Assembly: GCF_009707385.1 (NCBI RefSeq)
Contig: NZ_CP046115.1
Coordinates: 1,984,001-2,048,000, forward strand
DNA from: Klebsiella oxytoca
GTDB taxonomy: Bacteria; Pseudomonadota; Gammaproteobacteria; Enterobacterales; Enterobacteriaceae
Direction of reading: 5' to 3'
Length of the DNA: 64,000 bases
A program made the translations under genes and the position numbers. Within the stretch, counting starts at the first letter, position 1; every line of letters starts with the position of its first letter. The notes under the pieces were generated by a model. It did no database searches, was not told the origin of the DNA, and saw nothing but the letters and a program-made list of their open reading frames with translations. Below are positions 22,038 through 31,822 of the stretch, one piece after another.

Positions 22038-23143
22038 GGCGCCAGCCTCACTGCGGTTTTTGGCACGCAGCTACAGCATAAAATGGTGCCATCTGCGGCT
22101 ACCGCGTTTTTCTTCAGCGCGCTGACTTCCCCTTCTTCCAGCCGGATGCGACAGCTGCCGCAAATTCCCGCCCGGCAAGAGTAAGGGATGCGAATACCCT
22201 GTTGCTCCAGCTGTTCCAGCAATATTTGCTGGTTATTGCCGGTGAAACTTATCCCCTGCCACTCAATTTCCACCGTCGCGTTTTGCTGAGCTTCCGGCAC
22301 CAGCGTATTGTCGCTGGCTCCAGCGCCGTAAGCCTTCGCCGGGCCGCGGGCCAGCACTTCTAATTCATCGCCTACGCGGACCACGCCGCTATTTCGCGCA
22401 ATAAGATTCTGGCCGAAATCGACGTCACCGTTATCCAGCGCCGTGCGGAATCCCTGCAGTGTGGTTAAAGGTTCACCCGCCGGATGTTTTTGTCCTCGCT
22501 CCGGGCTGACGGTAGTAAATACACAGCGGCTGCACGGTTTAACGACATCAAAAATGACTTCGCCGATGCGTACCACTTTCCACGTATCTTCCTCCCAGGC
22601 CGCTGCGCCGGTCACCAGCAGATTTGGGCGAAACTGTTCTATGCTTACGCTGGCTGGACAGCGCTTTTGCAGGTCGCGCAGCGAAGCTTCATTAGCCAGC
22701 AGATAGGGAAATCCGTCGGCAAAGGAGAGAGGGACGGCATCGTGATGGTTGACCCGGCGGCTTAGCTGCGGCCCCAGCCAGCGGAGCTGAACGCTGCGGT
22801 TAAAGAACCCGCTTAGCCACTGGTTAATCGCTGGAGGAGCAATCAGGGCGGTAAAATGGTTGCCCCAGACTTCCGTCGGCTCCTGTCGGGCGGCGAAATC
22901 GCTAAAGCGAACCATCGCGCTGCTGCCGTCCGGCGCGGTGAGATGCAGACCATCATGGAGCGGCGCGGGAGTAAACTTGACCATTTGCGGAAACTGACGG
23001 GCGGTAATGAAGGTGCCATCGGTTTCCGTCAGCATAAATATACGATCGAAGGCCAACCCGCTAATGTCCGCATAAGCGTGGCTCAGGCCAATTCCCCTCA
23101 TTGATTTGACGGGATGAATGAAAAGACGCGAAAGCGTTACCAT
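22034..23143 (-). CDS. ycbX: YcbX, MOSC-domain molybdoprotein with C-terminal 2Fe-2S ferredoxin domain
   Basis: The protein has 369 residues. The N-terminal beta-barrel/MOSC region ([17 protein letters not shown] through the Cys in [16 protein letters not shown], which should bind the molybdenum cofactor) is followed by a plant-type ferredoxin domain with cysteines in [17 protein letters not shown] and LCCSCVP. In E. coli YcbX reduces N-hydroxylated base analogues such as 6-hydroxylaminopurine. It is convergent with zapC and divergent from rlmL, with a 98-bp shared promoter region. Confidence 0.94.
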   Translation of the reverse strand: MVTLSRLFIHPVKSMRGIGLSHAYADISGLAFDRIFMLTETDGTFITARQFPQMVKFTPAPLHDGLHLTAPDGSSAMVRFSDFAARQEPTEVWGNHFTALIAPPAINQWLSGFFNRSVQLRWLGPQLSRRVNHHDAVPLSFADGFPYLLANEASLRDLQKRCPASVSIEQFRPNLLVTGAAAWEEDTWKVVRIGEVIFDVVKPCSRCVFTTVSPERGQKHPAGEPLTTLQGFRTALDNGDVDFGQNLIARNSGVVRVGDELEVLARGPAKAYGAGASDNTLVPEAQQNATVEIEWQGISFTGNNQQILLEQLEQQGIRIPYSCRAGICGSCRIRLEEGEVSALKKNAVAADGTILCCSCVPKTAVRLAP

Positions 23144-23180
23144 ACGCTGCCCCTGGCTTTAAAAATAAGCCTTTAACTTT

Positions 23181-23208
23181 ATGACATGGGGCGCATATTG
23201 GCTATAAT
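23181..23208 (+). promoter_or_regulatory. Candidate rlmL promoter
   Basis: ATGACA (23181–23186) and a perfect TATAAT (23203–23208) are spaced 16 bp apart, 33 bp before the rlmL start. No other strong promoter is seen between ycbX and rlmL. Confidence 0.65.
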
Positions 23209-23241
23209 GCGCACCAATTTTCTTTTAGTAAAAGTGACGAT

Positions 23242-25347
23242 ATGAATTCTCTGTTTGCCAGCACGGCTCGTGGTCTGGAAGAGCTGTTAAAAACTGAACT
23301 GGAAGGGCTGGGCGCGGTGGACTGCCAGTTGGTCCAGGGCGGGGTCCATTTTCAGGGAGATACGCGGCTGCTGTATCAAAGCCTGATGTGGAGCCGGCTG
23401 GCGTCGCGGATTATGCTGCCGCTGGGACAGTGCAGCGTATACAGCGATCTGGATCTGTATCTTGGCGTACAGGCTATCCCATGGACGGAGATTTTCACCC
23501 AGGATGCCACTTTTGCCGTGCATTTTAGCGGGCTGAACGAAGAGATTCGTAACAGCCAGTACGGAGCGTTAAAAGTTAAAGACGCCATTGTCGACAGCTT
23601 CACGCGCAAAAATCTGCCGCGCCCCAACGTCGATCGCGAAAATCCCGATCTGCGTATTAACGTCTGGCTGAATAAAGAGACAGCGCATATTTCTTTAGAT
23701 CTCAGCGGCGAGGGTCTGCACCTGCGCGGCTACCGTGATGGCACCGGTATGGCGCCCATCAAAGAAAACCTGGCGGCGGCCATTGTGATGCGTTCCGGCT
23801 GGGCTGCGGGGACGCCGCTGCTGGATCCGATGTGCGGTTCCGGCACGCTGCTGATTGAAGCGGCGATGCTGGCTACCGATCGCGCTCCGGGCTTACACCG
23901 CGGCCATTGGGGATTCGGCGGCTGGGCGCAGCATGACGATGCTATCTGGAAAGAGGTGAAAGCCGAAGCGCAAACCCGCGCCCGTCAGGGACTGGCGGGG
24001 TATGAGTCGCGCTTTTATGGTTCTGACGTTGACGCTCGCGTTATCGAACGCGCGCAGCGCAACGCCCGCCGCGCCGGTATTGGTGAACTGATTACCTTCG
24101 AAGTGAAAGATGTCGCCCAGCTGAGCAACCCGTTACCAAAAGGCCCTTACGGCACGGTGATTAGCAACCCTCCTTACGGCGAACGTCTGGAGAGTGAACC
24201 GGCGCTGATTGCCCTGCATAGCCTGCTGGGGCGGATTATGAAAAATCAGTTTGGCGGCTGGAATCTGTCGCTGTTTAGCGCCTCGCCGGATCTGCTGAGC
24301 TGCCTGCAGCTGCGCGCCGATAAGCAATTTAAAGCTAAAAACGGCCCGCTCGACTGCGTACAGAAGAACTACCACCTGGCGGAAAACGAAGGCGGTAAAA
24401 CCGCCATGCTGGCGGAAGATTTCGCCAACCGCCTGCGTAAAAACCTGAAAAAATATGAGAAGTGGGCGCGTCAGGAAGGGATTGAATGCTATCGCCTGTA
24501 TGATGCCGACCTCCCGGAGTACAACGTTGCTATCGACCGCTACGCCGATTGGGTCGTGGTGCAGGAGTATGCGCCGCCGAAAACCGTCGACGCGCACAAA
24601 GCCCGTCAGCGCCTGTTTGATATTATCGCCGCCACCATTGCCGTGCTGGGAATTGCGCCGAACAAGCTGGTGTTGAAAACCCGCGAGCGTCAGAAAGGTA
24701 AAAACCAGTACCAGAAAATGGGTGAAAAAGGGGAATTCATCGAGGTGCAGGAGTATAACGCACGTCTGTGGGTCAACCTGACCGACTATCTGGATACCGG
24801 GCTGTTCCTCGATCACCGCATCGCTCGCCGCATGCTGGGGCAGATGAGTAAAGGCAAAGATTTCCTCAACCTGTTCTCTTATACCGGCAGCGCCAGCGTA
24901 CACGCGGGCCTTGGCGGCGCGCGTTCCACCACCACGGTTGATATGTCGCGTACCTATCTAGAATGGGCTGAACGCAACCTGCGTCTCAATGGTTTAACCG
25001 GTCGCGCGCATCGCCTGATGCAGGCCGATGTGCTGGGCTGGCTGCGCGAGACGACCGAACAGTTCGACCTGATCTTTATCGATCCGCCAACCTTCTCTAA
25101 CTCCAAACGCATGGACGATGCGTTTGACGTTCAGCGCGATCATTTGCGTCTGATGACCGATTTAAAACGTCTGCTGCGTAAAGGCGGCACGATTATGTTC
25201 TCGAACAACAAACGCGGTTTCCGTATGGATCATGACGGGCTGGCTAATCTTGGCCTGAAGGCGCAGGAGATCACGCAAAAAACGCTGTCTCAGGATTTTG
25301 CCCGCAACCGTCAGATCCACAACTGCTGGCTGATTACCGCAGCCTGA
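23242..25347 (+). CDS. rlmL: RlmKL, bifunctional 23S rRNA methyltransferase
   Basis: This 701-residue fusion has an N-terminal THUMP domain (to about residue 160), an RlmL methyltransferase domain with [14 protein letters not shown] and SNPPYGERL (m2G2445), and a C-terminal RlmK methyltransferase with [19 protein letters not shown] and [11 protein letters not shown] (m7G2069). Both use S-adenosylmethionine on helix 74 of 23S rRNA. Length equals that of E. coli. uup starts 12 bp downstream, so the two genes probably share a transcript that continues into pqiABC. Confidence 0.97.
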   Translation: MNSLFASTARGLEELLKTELEGLGAVDCQLVQGGVHFQGDTRLLYQSLMWSRLASRIMLPLGQCSVYSDLDLYLGVQAIPWTEIFTQDATFAVHFSGLNEEIRNSQYGALKVKDAIVDSFTRKNLPRPNVDRENPDLRINVWLNKETAHISLDLSGEGLHLRGYRDGTGMAPIKENLAAAIVMRSGWAAGTPLLDPMCGSGTLLIEAAMLATDRAPGLHRGHWGFGGWAQHDDAIWKEVKAEAQTRARQGLAGYESRFYGSDVDARVIERAQRNARRAGIGELITFEVKDVAQLSNPLPKGPYGTVISNPPYGERLESEPALIALHSLLGRIMKNQFGGWNLSLFSASPDLLSCLQLRADKQFKAKNGPLDCVQKNYHLAENEGGKTAMLAEDFANRLRKNLKKYEKWARQEGIECYRLYDADLPEYNVAIDRYADWVVVQEYAPPKTVDAHKARQRLFDIIAATIAVLGIAPNKLVLKTRERQKGKNQYQKMGEKGEFIEVQEYNARLWVNLTDYLDTGLFLDHRIARRMLGQMSKGKDFLNLFSYTGSASVHAGLGGARSTTTVDMSRTYLEWAERNLRLNGLTGRAHRLMQADVLGWLRETTEQFDLIFIDPPTFSNSKRMDDAFDVQRDHLRLMTDLKRLLRKGGTIMFSNNKRGFRMDHDGLANLGLKAQEITQKTLSQDFARNRQIHNCWLITAA

Positions 25348-25359
25348 AAGGAATAAAGA

Positions 25360-27267
25360 ATGTCTTTAATTAGTATGCACGGCGCCTGGCTCTCTTTCAG
25401 CGATGCGCCGCTGCTGGATAATGCTGAACTGCATATCGAAGATAACGAACGAGTCTGCCTGGTTGGGCGCAATGGCGCGGGCAAATCGACCCTGATGAAG
25501 ATCCTCAATCGTGAACAGGGGCTTGATGACGGGCGCATTATCTATGAGCAGGATCTGGTTGTCGCACGTTTGCAGCAGGATCCACCGCGTGATGTTACCG
25601 GAACCGTTTATGACTTTGTGGCGGAAGGTATTGCGGAACAAGCTGCTTACCTCAAGGCATATCACGATGTTTCCCAGCTGGTGATGACCGATCCGAGCGA
25701 CAAGAATCTCAATGAACTGGCGCGCCTTCAGGAACAGCTGGATAATTTAGGGCTGTGGCAGCTCGATAGCCGTATTAATGAAGTGCTGGAACAGCTTAAT
25801 CTCGATGCCAACGCTGAGCTTTCCTCGCTTTCCGGCGGCTGGCTGCGTAAAGCGGCCCTCGGCCGAGCGCTGGTCAGCGGTCCGCGCGTGCTGCTGCTCG
25901 ATGAACCGACTAACCACCTCGATATTGAAACCATCGACTGGCTGGAAAGTTTCCTGAAGATGTTCAAAGGCACCATTATATTTATTTCGCACGACCGTTC
26001 TTTTATTCGCAATATGGCGACGCGAATTGTCGATCTCGATCGCGGCAAGCTGGTGACCTATCCGGGCAACTACGATCAGTATCTGCTGGATAAAGAAGAA
26101 GCGCTGCGGGTTGAAGAATTACAGAACGCGGAGTTCGATCGCAAACTGGCGCAGGAAGAGGTGTGGATCCGCCAGGGGATCAAGGCCCGTCGAACCCGTA
26201 ATGAAGGACGCGTGCGGGCGTTAAAAGCCATGCGTCGCGAGCGCGGCGAGCGCCGGGAAGTGATGGGTAGCGCAAAGATGCAGGTCGAAGAGGCCGCGCG
26301 TTCTGGCAAGATTGTCTTCGAAATGGAGAACGTCAACTATCAGGTTGATGGCAAGGTACTGGTTAAGGATTTCACCGCCCAAATCCAGCGCGGCGACAAG
26401 ATTGCGCTGATCGGCCCTAACGGCTGCGGGAAAACCACGCTGCTGAAGCTGATGCTCGGTCAACTGCAGGCGGATAGCGGGCGCATTCACGTGGGGACCA
26501 AGCTGGAGGTCGCTTATTTCGACCAGCACCGCGCGGAGCTTGATCCAGACAAAACGGTAATGGACAACCTCGCGGAAGGTAAACAGGAAGTGATGGTGAA
26601 CGGCAAGCCGCGCCATGTTCTGGGTTATTTGCAGGACTTTATGTTCCATCCGAAACGCGCAATGACGCCAGTGCGCGCGCTGTCCGGCGGCGAGCGTAAC
26701 CGCCTGCTGCTGGCGCGCCTGTTCCTCAAGCCTAGTAACCTGTTGATTCTCGATGAACCGACAAACGATCTGGATGTTGAAACGCTGGAACTGCTGGAAG
26801 AACTTGTTGATGGCTATCAAGGAACCGTAATGCTGGTTAGCCACGACCGTCAGTTTGTTGACAACACGGTAACTGAGTGTTGGATCTTCGAAGGCGAGGG
26901 GAAAATTGGCCAATACGTAGGCGGCTACCATGACGCCCGCGGCCAGCAGGCGCAGTATCTGGCGCAAAAGCAGCCGGTTGCCAAAAAGAGCGTTGAAGTT
27001 GCTCAACCGAAAGCAGAAAGTGTTAAGCGTGCCGCTGGTAAACTAAGCTATAACCTGCAGCGCGAGTTGGAACAGCTGCCGCAGAAGCTGGAAGAACTTG
27101 AGGCTCAACTGGAGAATTTGCAGGAGCAGGTTGCCGATCCTTCTTTCTTTGGTCAGTCGCATGATCATACTCAGCAGGTTCTGGCGCAGCTAAGTGAAGC
27201 GGAGCAGGCGCTGGAAACCGCCTTCGAACGCTGGGAATATCTCGAAGGATTAAAAAACGGCGCATAA
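25360..27267 (+). CDS. uup: Uup, ABC-F family ATPase
   Basis: The 635-residue soluble tandem ABC protein has GRNGAGKST and LSGGWLRKAALGRAL in domain 1, GPNGCGKTT and LSGGERNRLLLARL in domain 2, the ABC-F linker between them (around residues 240–310), and a C-terminal coiled coil that binds DNA. It has no membrane segments. Uup prevents precise excision of transposons and acts at the ribosome or during replication/recombination; its exact substrate is debated. pqiA follows after 14 bp. Confidence 0.96.
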   Translation: MSLISMHGAWLSFSDAPLLDNAELHIEDNERVCLVGRNGAGKSTLMKILNREQGLDDGRIIYEQDLVVARLQQDPPRDVTGTVYDFVAEGIAEQAAYLKAYHDVSQLVMTDPSDKNLNELARLQEQLDNLGLWQLDSRINEVLEQLNLDANAELSSLSGGWLRKAALGRALVSGPRVLLLDEPTNHLDIETIDWLESFLKMFKGTIIFISHDRSFIRNMATRIVDLDRGKLVTYPGNYDQYLLDKEEALRVEELQNAEFDRKLAQEEVWIRQGIKARRTRNEGRVRALKAMRRERGERREVMGSAKMQVEEAARSGKIVFEMENVNYQVDGKVLVKDFTAQIQRGDKIALIGPNGCGKTTLLKLMLGQLQADSGRIHVGTKLEVAYFDQHRAELDPDKTVMDNLAEGKQEVMVNGKPRHVLGYLQDFMFHPKRAMTPVRALSGGERNRLLLARLFLKPSNLLILDEPTNDLDVETLELLEELVDGYQGTVMLVSHDRQFVDNTVTECWIFEGEGKIGQYVGGYHDARGQQAQYLAQKQPVAKKSVEVAQPKAESVKRAAGKLSYNLQRELEQLPQKLEELEAQLENLQEQVADPSFFGQSHDHTQQVLAQLSEAEQALETAFERWEYLEGLKNGA

Positions 27268-27281
27268 GCTGAGGAGTTTTC

Positions 27282-28550
27282 ATGTGCGATCATCATCATG
27301 CTGCGCGGCATATTTTGTGTCGACAATGTGATCTGCTGGTGGCTTTGCCGCAGCTGGAGCATCGCCAGAAAGCTACGTGTCCGCGTTGCGGAACGACATT
27401 AACAACGTCATGGGACGCGCCCCGGCAGCGTCCCACGGCCTATGCGCTGGTCGCGTTGTTTATGCTGCTGCTGGCCAATCTGTTTCCCTTCATCTACATG
27501 AAGGTTGGGGGGATCAGTAGCGAAATCGAACTTCTGGAGATTCCAGACGTGCTCTTTACCGAGGATTACGCCAGCCTCGGTACTTTCTTTTTACTTTTCG
27601 TACAGCTGGTGCCGGCGTTCTGCCTGGTCACCATACTTCTGCTGGTTAATCGGGTACGCATGCCTTCGGGGCTAAAGGCGTTTCTGGCGCGGATCCTGTT
27701 TCACCTTAAAACCTGGGGAATGGCGGAAATTTTTCTCGCCGGGGTTCTGGTAAGTTTCGTGAAGCTAATGGCTTATGGTGATATTGGCATTGGCCTGAGC
27801 TTTGTTCCCTGGTGCATGTTCTGCATCTTACAGCTGAGGGCATTTCAGTGCGTGGATCGCCGTTGGCTATGGGATGATATTGCGCCAATGCCGCCTGTCC
27901 GGCAGCCGCTGAAAGTCGGCGTTTCCGGGCTGCGTCAGGGGCTGCGTTCATGTTCATGCTGTACGGCAGTTTTACCCGTTGATGAAGCCATCTGCCCGCG
28001 CTGTCACACAAAGGGTACCGCGCGACGGAAAAACAGCCTGCAGTGGACGATGGCGCTGTTAATAACCTCGCTGCTCCTGTATATGCCTGCCAATATTTTG
28101 CCTATCATGATCACCGATCTGCTGGGTGATAAAATGCCTTCTACTATTATGGCGGGGGTGATCCTGCTGTGGAGTGAGGGATCATATCCGGTAGCAATGG
28201 TGATATTTATCGCCAGTATTATGGTACCAACGTTAAAAATGATTGCTATCGGTTGGTTATGCTGGAACGCCAGCGGCAAAGGAGAGCATGACTCGGAGCG
28301 CATGCATCTGATTTATGAAGTCGTCGAGTTTGTTGGCCGCTGGTCAATGATTGATGTGTTTGTCATCGCGGTACTCTCGGCTCTGGTGCGCATAGGTGGA
28401 TTAATGAATATCTATCCGGCGATAGGAGCGGTGATGTTTGCCCTGGTCGTCGTGATGACAATGTTTTCGGCCATGACCTTTGACCCACGTTTATTGTGGG
28501 ATCGTGAGCCAGATTCAAGCCATGAGGAAAGACTGCAGCATGGAAAATAA
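27282..28550 (+). CDS. pqiA: PqiA, inner-membrane subunit of the PqiABC lipid transport system
   Basis: The 422-residue polytopic protein is built as two repeats, each with a zinc-ribbon-like pair of CxxC motifs (CRQCDLL/CPRCGTT and CSCCTAV/CPRCHTK) followed by four hydrophobic helices. It works with the MCE protein PqiB and lipoprotein PqiC in lipid trafficking between inner and outer membranes. In E. coli the operon is induced by SoxRS with paraquat; I did not identify a soxbox here. Its last 11 bp overlap pqiB. Confidence 0.96.
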   Translation: MCDHHHAARHILCRQCDLLVALPQLEHRQKATCPRCGTTLTTSWDAPRQRPTAYALVALFMLLLANLFPFIYMKVGGISSEIELLEIPDVLFTEDYASLGTFFLLFVQLVPAFCLVTILLLVNRVRMPSGLKAFLARILFHLKTWGMAEIFLAGVLVSFVKLMAYGDIGIGLSFVPWCMFCILQLRAFQCVDRRWLWDDIAPMPPVRQPLKVGVSGLRQGLRSCSCCTAVLPVDEAICPRCHTKGTARRKNSLQWTMALLITSLLLYMPANILPIMITDLLGDKMPSTIMAGVILLWSEGSYPVAMVIFIASIMVPTLKMIAIGWLCWNASGKGEHDSERMHLIYEVVEFVGRWSMIDVFVIAVLSALVRIGGLMNIYPAIGAVMFALVVVMTMFSAMTFDPRLLWDREPDSSHEERLQHGK

Positions 28551-30177
28551 GAGCGGAGAAGCGAAAGTGCAAAAGGTGAAGAACTGGTCACCGGTATGGA
28601 TCTTCCCGATAGTCACGGCGCTTATCGGCGCATGGATTCTTTTTTATCATTACAGCCATCAGGGACCGGAAGTGACCCTGATTACGACCAACGCTGAAGG
28701 AATTGAAGGGGGGAAAACCCGAATCAAAAGCCGCAGCGTGGATGTCGGCGTTATTGAAAGCGCGACCCTGACTGATGACCTGAATCACGTGGAAATTAAG
28801 GCCCGACTCAATTCAGGTATGGAAAAATTGCTGCACCAGGATTCCGTTTTTTGGGTAGTTAAACCACAGGTAGGTCGTGAAGGAATTAGCGGCCTGGGGA
28901 CGTTATTGTCCGGCGCCTATATCGAACTACAGCCGGGTACCAAAGGCTCTGTCCCTGCGCAGTATCCTCTACTGGATTCACCGCCGCTGGCATCTCCCGA
29001 TGCAAAAGGCATTCGCATTCTGCTGGAAAGCAGCAAAGCGGGCCAGCTGTCACCCGGCGACCCGGTGCTCTTTCGCGGCTATCGCGTGGGCTCTGTCGAA
29101 ACCAGCACCTTCGATGCGCAAAAACGCAACATCACCTATCAGCTGTTTATTAGCGCGCCTAACGATCGCCTGGTCACTAATAACGTGCGCTTCTGGAAGG
29201 ACAGCGGTATAGCGGTGGATCTGACCGCGGCGGGCATGCGGGTTGAAATGGGATCGCTGTCGACGCTGTTTGGCGGCGGCGTCAGCTTTGATATTCCTGA
29301 AGGGCTGCCGCTAGGGGAGCCGGTGGCAAATAAAACCGAATATCATCTGTTTGACGATCAACGAAGCATTCAGGATTCGGTGTTTACCCAACACATCGAC
29401 TACGTGATGTTCTTTAAAGATTCGATTCGCGGTCTGCAGCCCGGCGCGCCGGTTGAGTTCCGCGGTATCCGTCTTGGAACCGTGGGCAAGGTACCGTTCT
29501 TTATTCCAGGTCTCAAGCAGAACATAAATGATGATTACCGTATCCCGGTTGAAGTGCGAATTGAGCCAGAACGCCTGATCAATCAATTAGGCGCCGATCC
29601 TGACATTCGTAAGCATATCGATGATCTAATGAATCGCGGACTACGCGGCTCGCTTAAAACCGGTAACCTGGTGACCGGAGCGCTGTACATCGATCTCGAC
29701 TTCTATCCGAAAGCCCCGGTACGCGGCAAGATCCAGGAGTTTGGCGGTTATCCGATTATTCCAACCGTGAGTGGCGGTCTGGCGCAGATCCAGCAGCGCC
29801 TGATGGATGCATTGGATAAAATTAATAATCTGCCAATTAATCCGCTACTGGAGCAGGCTACCAGTACGCTGGCGCAAAGTGAAAAAACGATGCAGCACGT
29901 GCAGGCAACGCTGGATAGTCTGAATAAGATCACCTCAAGTCAGTCAATGCAGCAGCTGCCGGGCGATATGCAGAATACGTTGCGTGAACTTAATCGTAGC
30001 ATGCAGGGCTTCCAGCCGGGTTCTGCGGCATACAATAAGATGGTTGCGGATATGCAGCGTCTTGACCAGGTTCTACGTGAACTGCAGCCGGTACTGAAAA
30101 CGCTTAATGATAAGAGCAATGCGCTGGTATTTGAGGCGAAGGATAAAAAAGATCCGCAGCCGAAGGGAGCGAAATAA
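28540..30177 (+). CDS. pqiB: PqiB, MCE-domain lipid transport protein
   Basis: It has 545 residues from MENKSGEAKVQKVKN (an in-frame start at 28480 lies deep within pqiA). One N-terminal membrane helix (WSPVWIFPIVTALIGAWIL) is followed by three MCE domains (beginning near GPEVTLITTNAEGIEGG, the AKGIRILLESSKAG region and the DYVMFFKDSIRGL region). A C-terminal coiled-coil needle region (about residues 420–520) completes it. PqiB forms a hexameric tunnel spanning the periplasm. It overlaps pqiA by 11 bp and pqiC by 1 bp. Confidence 0.96.
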   Translation: MENKSGEAKVQKVKNWSPVWIFPIVTALIGAWILFYHYSHQGPEVTLITTNAEGIEGGKTRIKSRSVDVGVIESATLTDDLNHVEIKARLNSGMEKLLHQDSVFWVVKPQVGREGISGLGTLLSGAYIELQPGTKGSVPAQYPLLDSPPLASPDAKGIRILLESSKAGQLSPGDPVLFRGYRVGSVETSTFDAQKRNITYQLFISAPNDRLVTNNVRFWKDSGIAVDLTAAGMRVEMGSLSTLFGGGVSFDIPEGLPLGEPVANKTEYHLFDDQRSIQDSVFTQHIDYVMFFKDSIRGLQPGAPVEFRGIRLGTVGKVPFFIPGLKQNINDDYRIPVEVRIEPERLINQLGADPDIRKHIDDLMNRGLRGSLKTGNLVTGALYIDLDFYPKAPVRGKIQEFGGYPIIPTVSGGLAQIQQRLMDALDKINNLPINPLLEQATSTLAQSEKTMQHVQATLDSLNKITSSQSMQQLPGDMQNTLRELNRSMQGFQPGSAAYNKMVADMQRLDQVLRELQPVLKTLNDKSNALVFEAKDKKDPQPKGAK

Positions 30178-30740
30178 TGAAGAAGTGGCTAATAGCGGCG
30201 GCGGTGTGCGCGCTGACGGCATGCAGCAGCGGCGGTGAGAGTAAAACTTACTATCAGCTTCCTGTAGCACAGGGTAGCGCGCAAAGCGCCGCCCACCACA
30301 GCAGACATTTACTTTGGGTCGAGCAGGTTAGCATTCCTGACTATCTGGCTGGTAACGGGGTGGTTTATCAGACTACCGATGTTCAGTATGTGATAGCGAA
30401 AAATAATCTATGGGCCAGCCCGCTCGATCAGCAGCTGAGAACCACGCTGGTGGCGAACCTTAGTAACCAGCTGCCGGGTTGGGTTGTTGCTTCTCAACCG
30501 CTGGGTAGCGATCAGGATACGCTCAACGTTTCCGTAAGCGGTTTTCACGGCCGCTACGATGGGCGGGCGATCGTCAGCGGAGAGTGGCTGCTGAAGCATC
30601 AAGGGCAGTTGATTAAGCGACCTTTCCATATTGAGCTTAAGCAGCAAGGTGATGGCTATGATGCGATGGTGAAAACGTTAGCTCAGGCCTGGACCCAGGA
30701 AGCAACGGCGATTGCCAGCGAGCTTAACCGCTTGCCATAA
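30177..30740 (+). CDS. pqiC: PqiC (YmbA), outer-membrane lipoprotein of PqiABC
   Basis: The 187-residue lipoprotein has a signal peptide with a clear lipobox LTAC (cysteine at residue 16, followed by SSGG, so outer-membrane sorting is expected). The body is an ABC-transporter auxiliary (DUF330) domain: YYQLPVAQG at the start and IVSGEWLLKHQG later. It docks the PqiB tube at the outer membrane. It is the last gene of pqiABC, with its ATG in the pqiB TAATGA junction; a strong terminator follows. Confidence 0.95.
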   Translation: MKKWLIAAAVCALTACSSGGESKTYYQLPVAQGSAQSAAHHSRHLLWVEQVSIPDYLAGNGVVYQTTDVQYVIAKNNLWASPLDQQLRTTLVANLSNQLPGWVVASQPLGSDQDTLNVSVSGFHGRYDGRAIVSGEWLLKHQGQLIKRPFHIELKQQGDGYDAMVKTLAQAWTQEATAIASELNRLP

Positions 30741-30758
30741 GTAAAATTAATGAGAATA

Positions 30759-30799
30759 AAAAGCCGCTGCGAGAGTGAAAATTGCAGCGGCTTTTTTGT
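30759..30799 (+). terminator. pqiABC terminator
   Basis: AAAAGCCGCTGC and GCAGCGGCTTTT pair around an 18-base loop; a T run (TTTTTTGTTTTT) follows. It lies 19 bp past the pqiC stop. Confidence 0.9.
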
Positions 30800-30995
30800 T
30801 TTTCCATCAATTTGTTACTTGTGCTGCTTCACAGTTTTTGTACAAATGAACTTACATGTAGCTCACAAATATGACAATGGCGTGAATTTTGCGCATTGAC
30901 GCTTTCCTCGATTCGCGGTATTCGTTAACCGTGGTTGCGCATTTAGTGACCATTGTTTTCTTTTCCACCAGATCAAAGAATGAGGGAAACGAGGC

Positions 30996-31163
30996 ATGAA
31001 GAGACAAAAACGAGATCGTCTGGAACGGGCACATCAGCGTGGATACCAGGCCGGTATGACCGGAAGGTCGAAGGAAATGTGTCCTTACCAGACCTTGAAC
31101 CAAAGGTCTTATTGGCTAGGAGGCTGGCGAGAGGCCATGGAAGACAGGGTGCAAATTGCCTGA
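30996..31163 (+). CDS. rmf: Rmf, ribosome modulation factor
   Basis: This 55-residue basic protein reads MKRQKRDRLERAHQRG and continues with GRSKEMCPYQTLNQRS and WLGGWREAMED, the complete RMF signature. RMF binds the 30S subunit near the anti-Shine–Dalgarno and drives 70S dimerisation to hibernating 100S particles in stationary phase. Position between pqiC and fabA is as in E. coli. The AGGGAAACGAGG segment before the ATG supplies the ribosome site. The 196 bp before the gene hold a long leader and no other gene. Confidence 0.96.
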   Translation: MKRQKRDRLERAHQRGYQAGMTGRSKEMCPYQTLNQRSYWLGGWREAMEDRVQIA

Positions 31164-31172
31164 CTGTCTCTT

Positions 31173-31203
31173 TAAAAAGAAGCCTCCGCTGCGCGGGGGC
31201 TTC
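31173..31203 (-). terminator. fabA (and possibly rmf) terminator
   Basis: GAAGCCTCCGC and GCGGGGGCTTC pair around a short loop between the convergent rmf and fabA stops. The T-rich tail (TTTTT) is on the minus-strand side, so it best serves fabA; on the plus strand no T run follows. Confidence 0.75.
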
Positions 31204-31228
31204 GCCTTGTATAACGCGTTGTTAGTTA

Positions 31229-31747
31229 TCAGAACGCAGAAGTGTCCTGGAACAGGCCTACTTTCAGATCGGTCGCGGTGTAAATCAGACGATCGTCGAC
31301 CAGCACTTCGCCATCTGCCAGTCCCATAATCAGTCGACGGTTAACTACGCGCTTAAAGTGAATACGATAGGTCACTTTCTTCGCCGTTGGTCGTACCTGA
31401 CCTGTGAACTTAACTTCACCCACGCCTAACGCACGGCCTTTACCTTCGCCGCCCAGCCAGCCCAGATAGAAGCCAACCAGCTGCCACATCGCATCCAGGC
31501 CGAGACAGCCCGGCATTACCGGATCGCCAATGAAGTGGCAACCGAAGAACCACAGATCGGGATTAATATCGAGCTCTGCTTCGACATACCCTTTATCGTA
31601 GTTACCACCGGTTTCGGTCATTTTGATGACGCGGTCCATCATCAGCATACTTGGTGCCGGCAGCTGCGGGCCTTTTGCACCAAATAGTTCACCACGACCA
31701 GAGGCAAGAAGGTCTTCTTTTGTATAGGATTCGCGTTTATCTACCAT
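31229..31747 (-). CDS. fabA: FabA, 3-hydroxydecanoyl-ACP dehydratase/isomerase
   Basis: It has 172 residues from [17 protein letters not shown] (ATG at 31747; the open frame to 31810 runs through the promoter and was rejected). The hot-dog fold dimer carries His71 in [14 protein letters not shown] and Asp85 in [11 protein letters not shown], the catalytic pair (70/84 in conventional numbering). It dehydrates 3-hydroxydecanoyl-ACP and isomerises trans-2 to cis-3-decenoyl-ACP, the branch point to unsaturated fatty acids. FabR and FadR sites lie directly upstream, inside the gap to lonH. Confidence 0.98.
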   Translation of the reverse strand: MVDKRESYTKEDLLASGRGELFGAKGPQLPAPSMLMMDRVIKMTETGGNYDKGYVEAELDINPDLWFFGCHFIGDPVMPGCLGLDAMWQLVGFYLGWLGGEGKGRALGVGEVKFTGQVRPTAKKVTYRIHFKRVVNRRLIMGLADGEVLVDDRLIYTATDLKVGLFQDTSAF

Positions 31748-31786
31748 GTTTTCAGTATGCCTTATTTTGAGTTCGGGACGCAGGAT

Positions 31787-31804
31787 AGCTAACACGTGTA
31801 CGCT
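31787..31804 (-). promoter_or_regulatory. FabR operator at fabA
   Basis: On the minus strand the palindromic AGCGTACACGTGTTAGCT is the FabR motif described for E. coli fabA and fabB. It lies 40–57 bp upstream of the fabA ATG. FabR represses unsaturated fatty acid genes in response to the acyl-ACP pool. Confidence 0.8.
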
Positions 31805-31805
31805 G

Positions 31806-31822
31806 AACAAGTCCGATCAGTT
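31806..31822 (-). promoter_or_regulatory. FadR activator site at fabA
   Basis: On the minus strand AACTGATCGGACTTGTT matches the FadR consensus ANCTGGTCNGACCNGNT at most fixed positions. It abuts the FabR site and overlaps the lonH stop codon (31817). FadR activates fabA when long-chain acyl-CoA is low. Confidence 0.72.
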
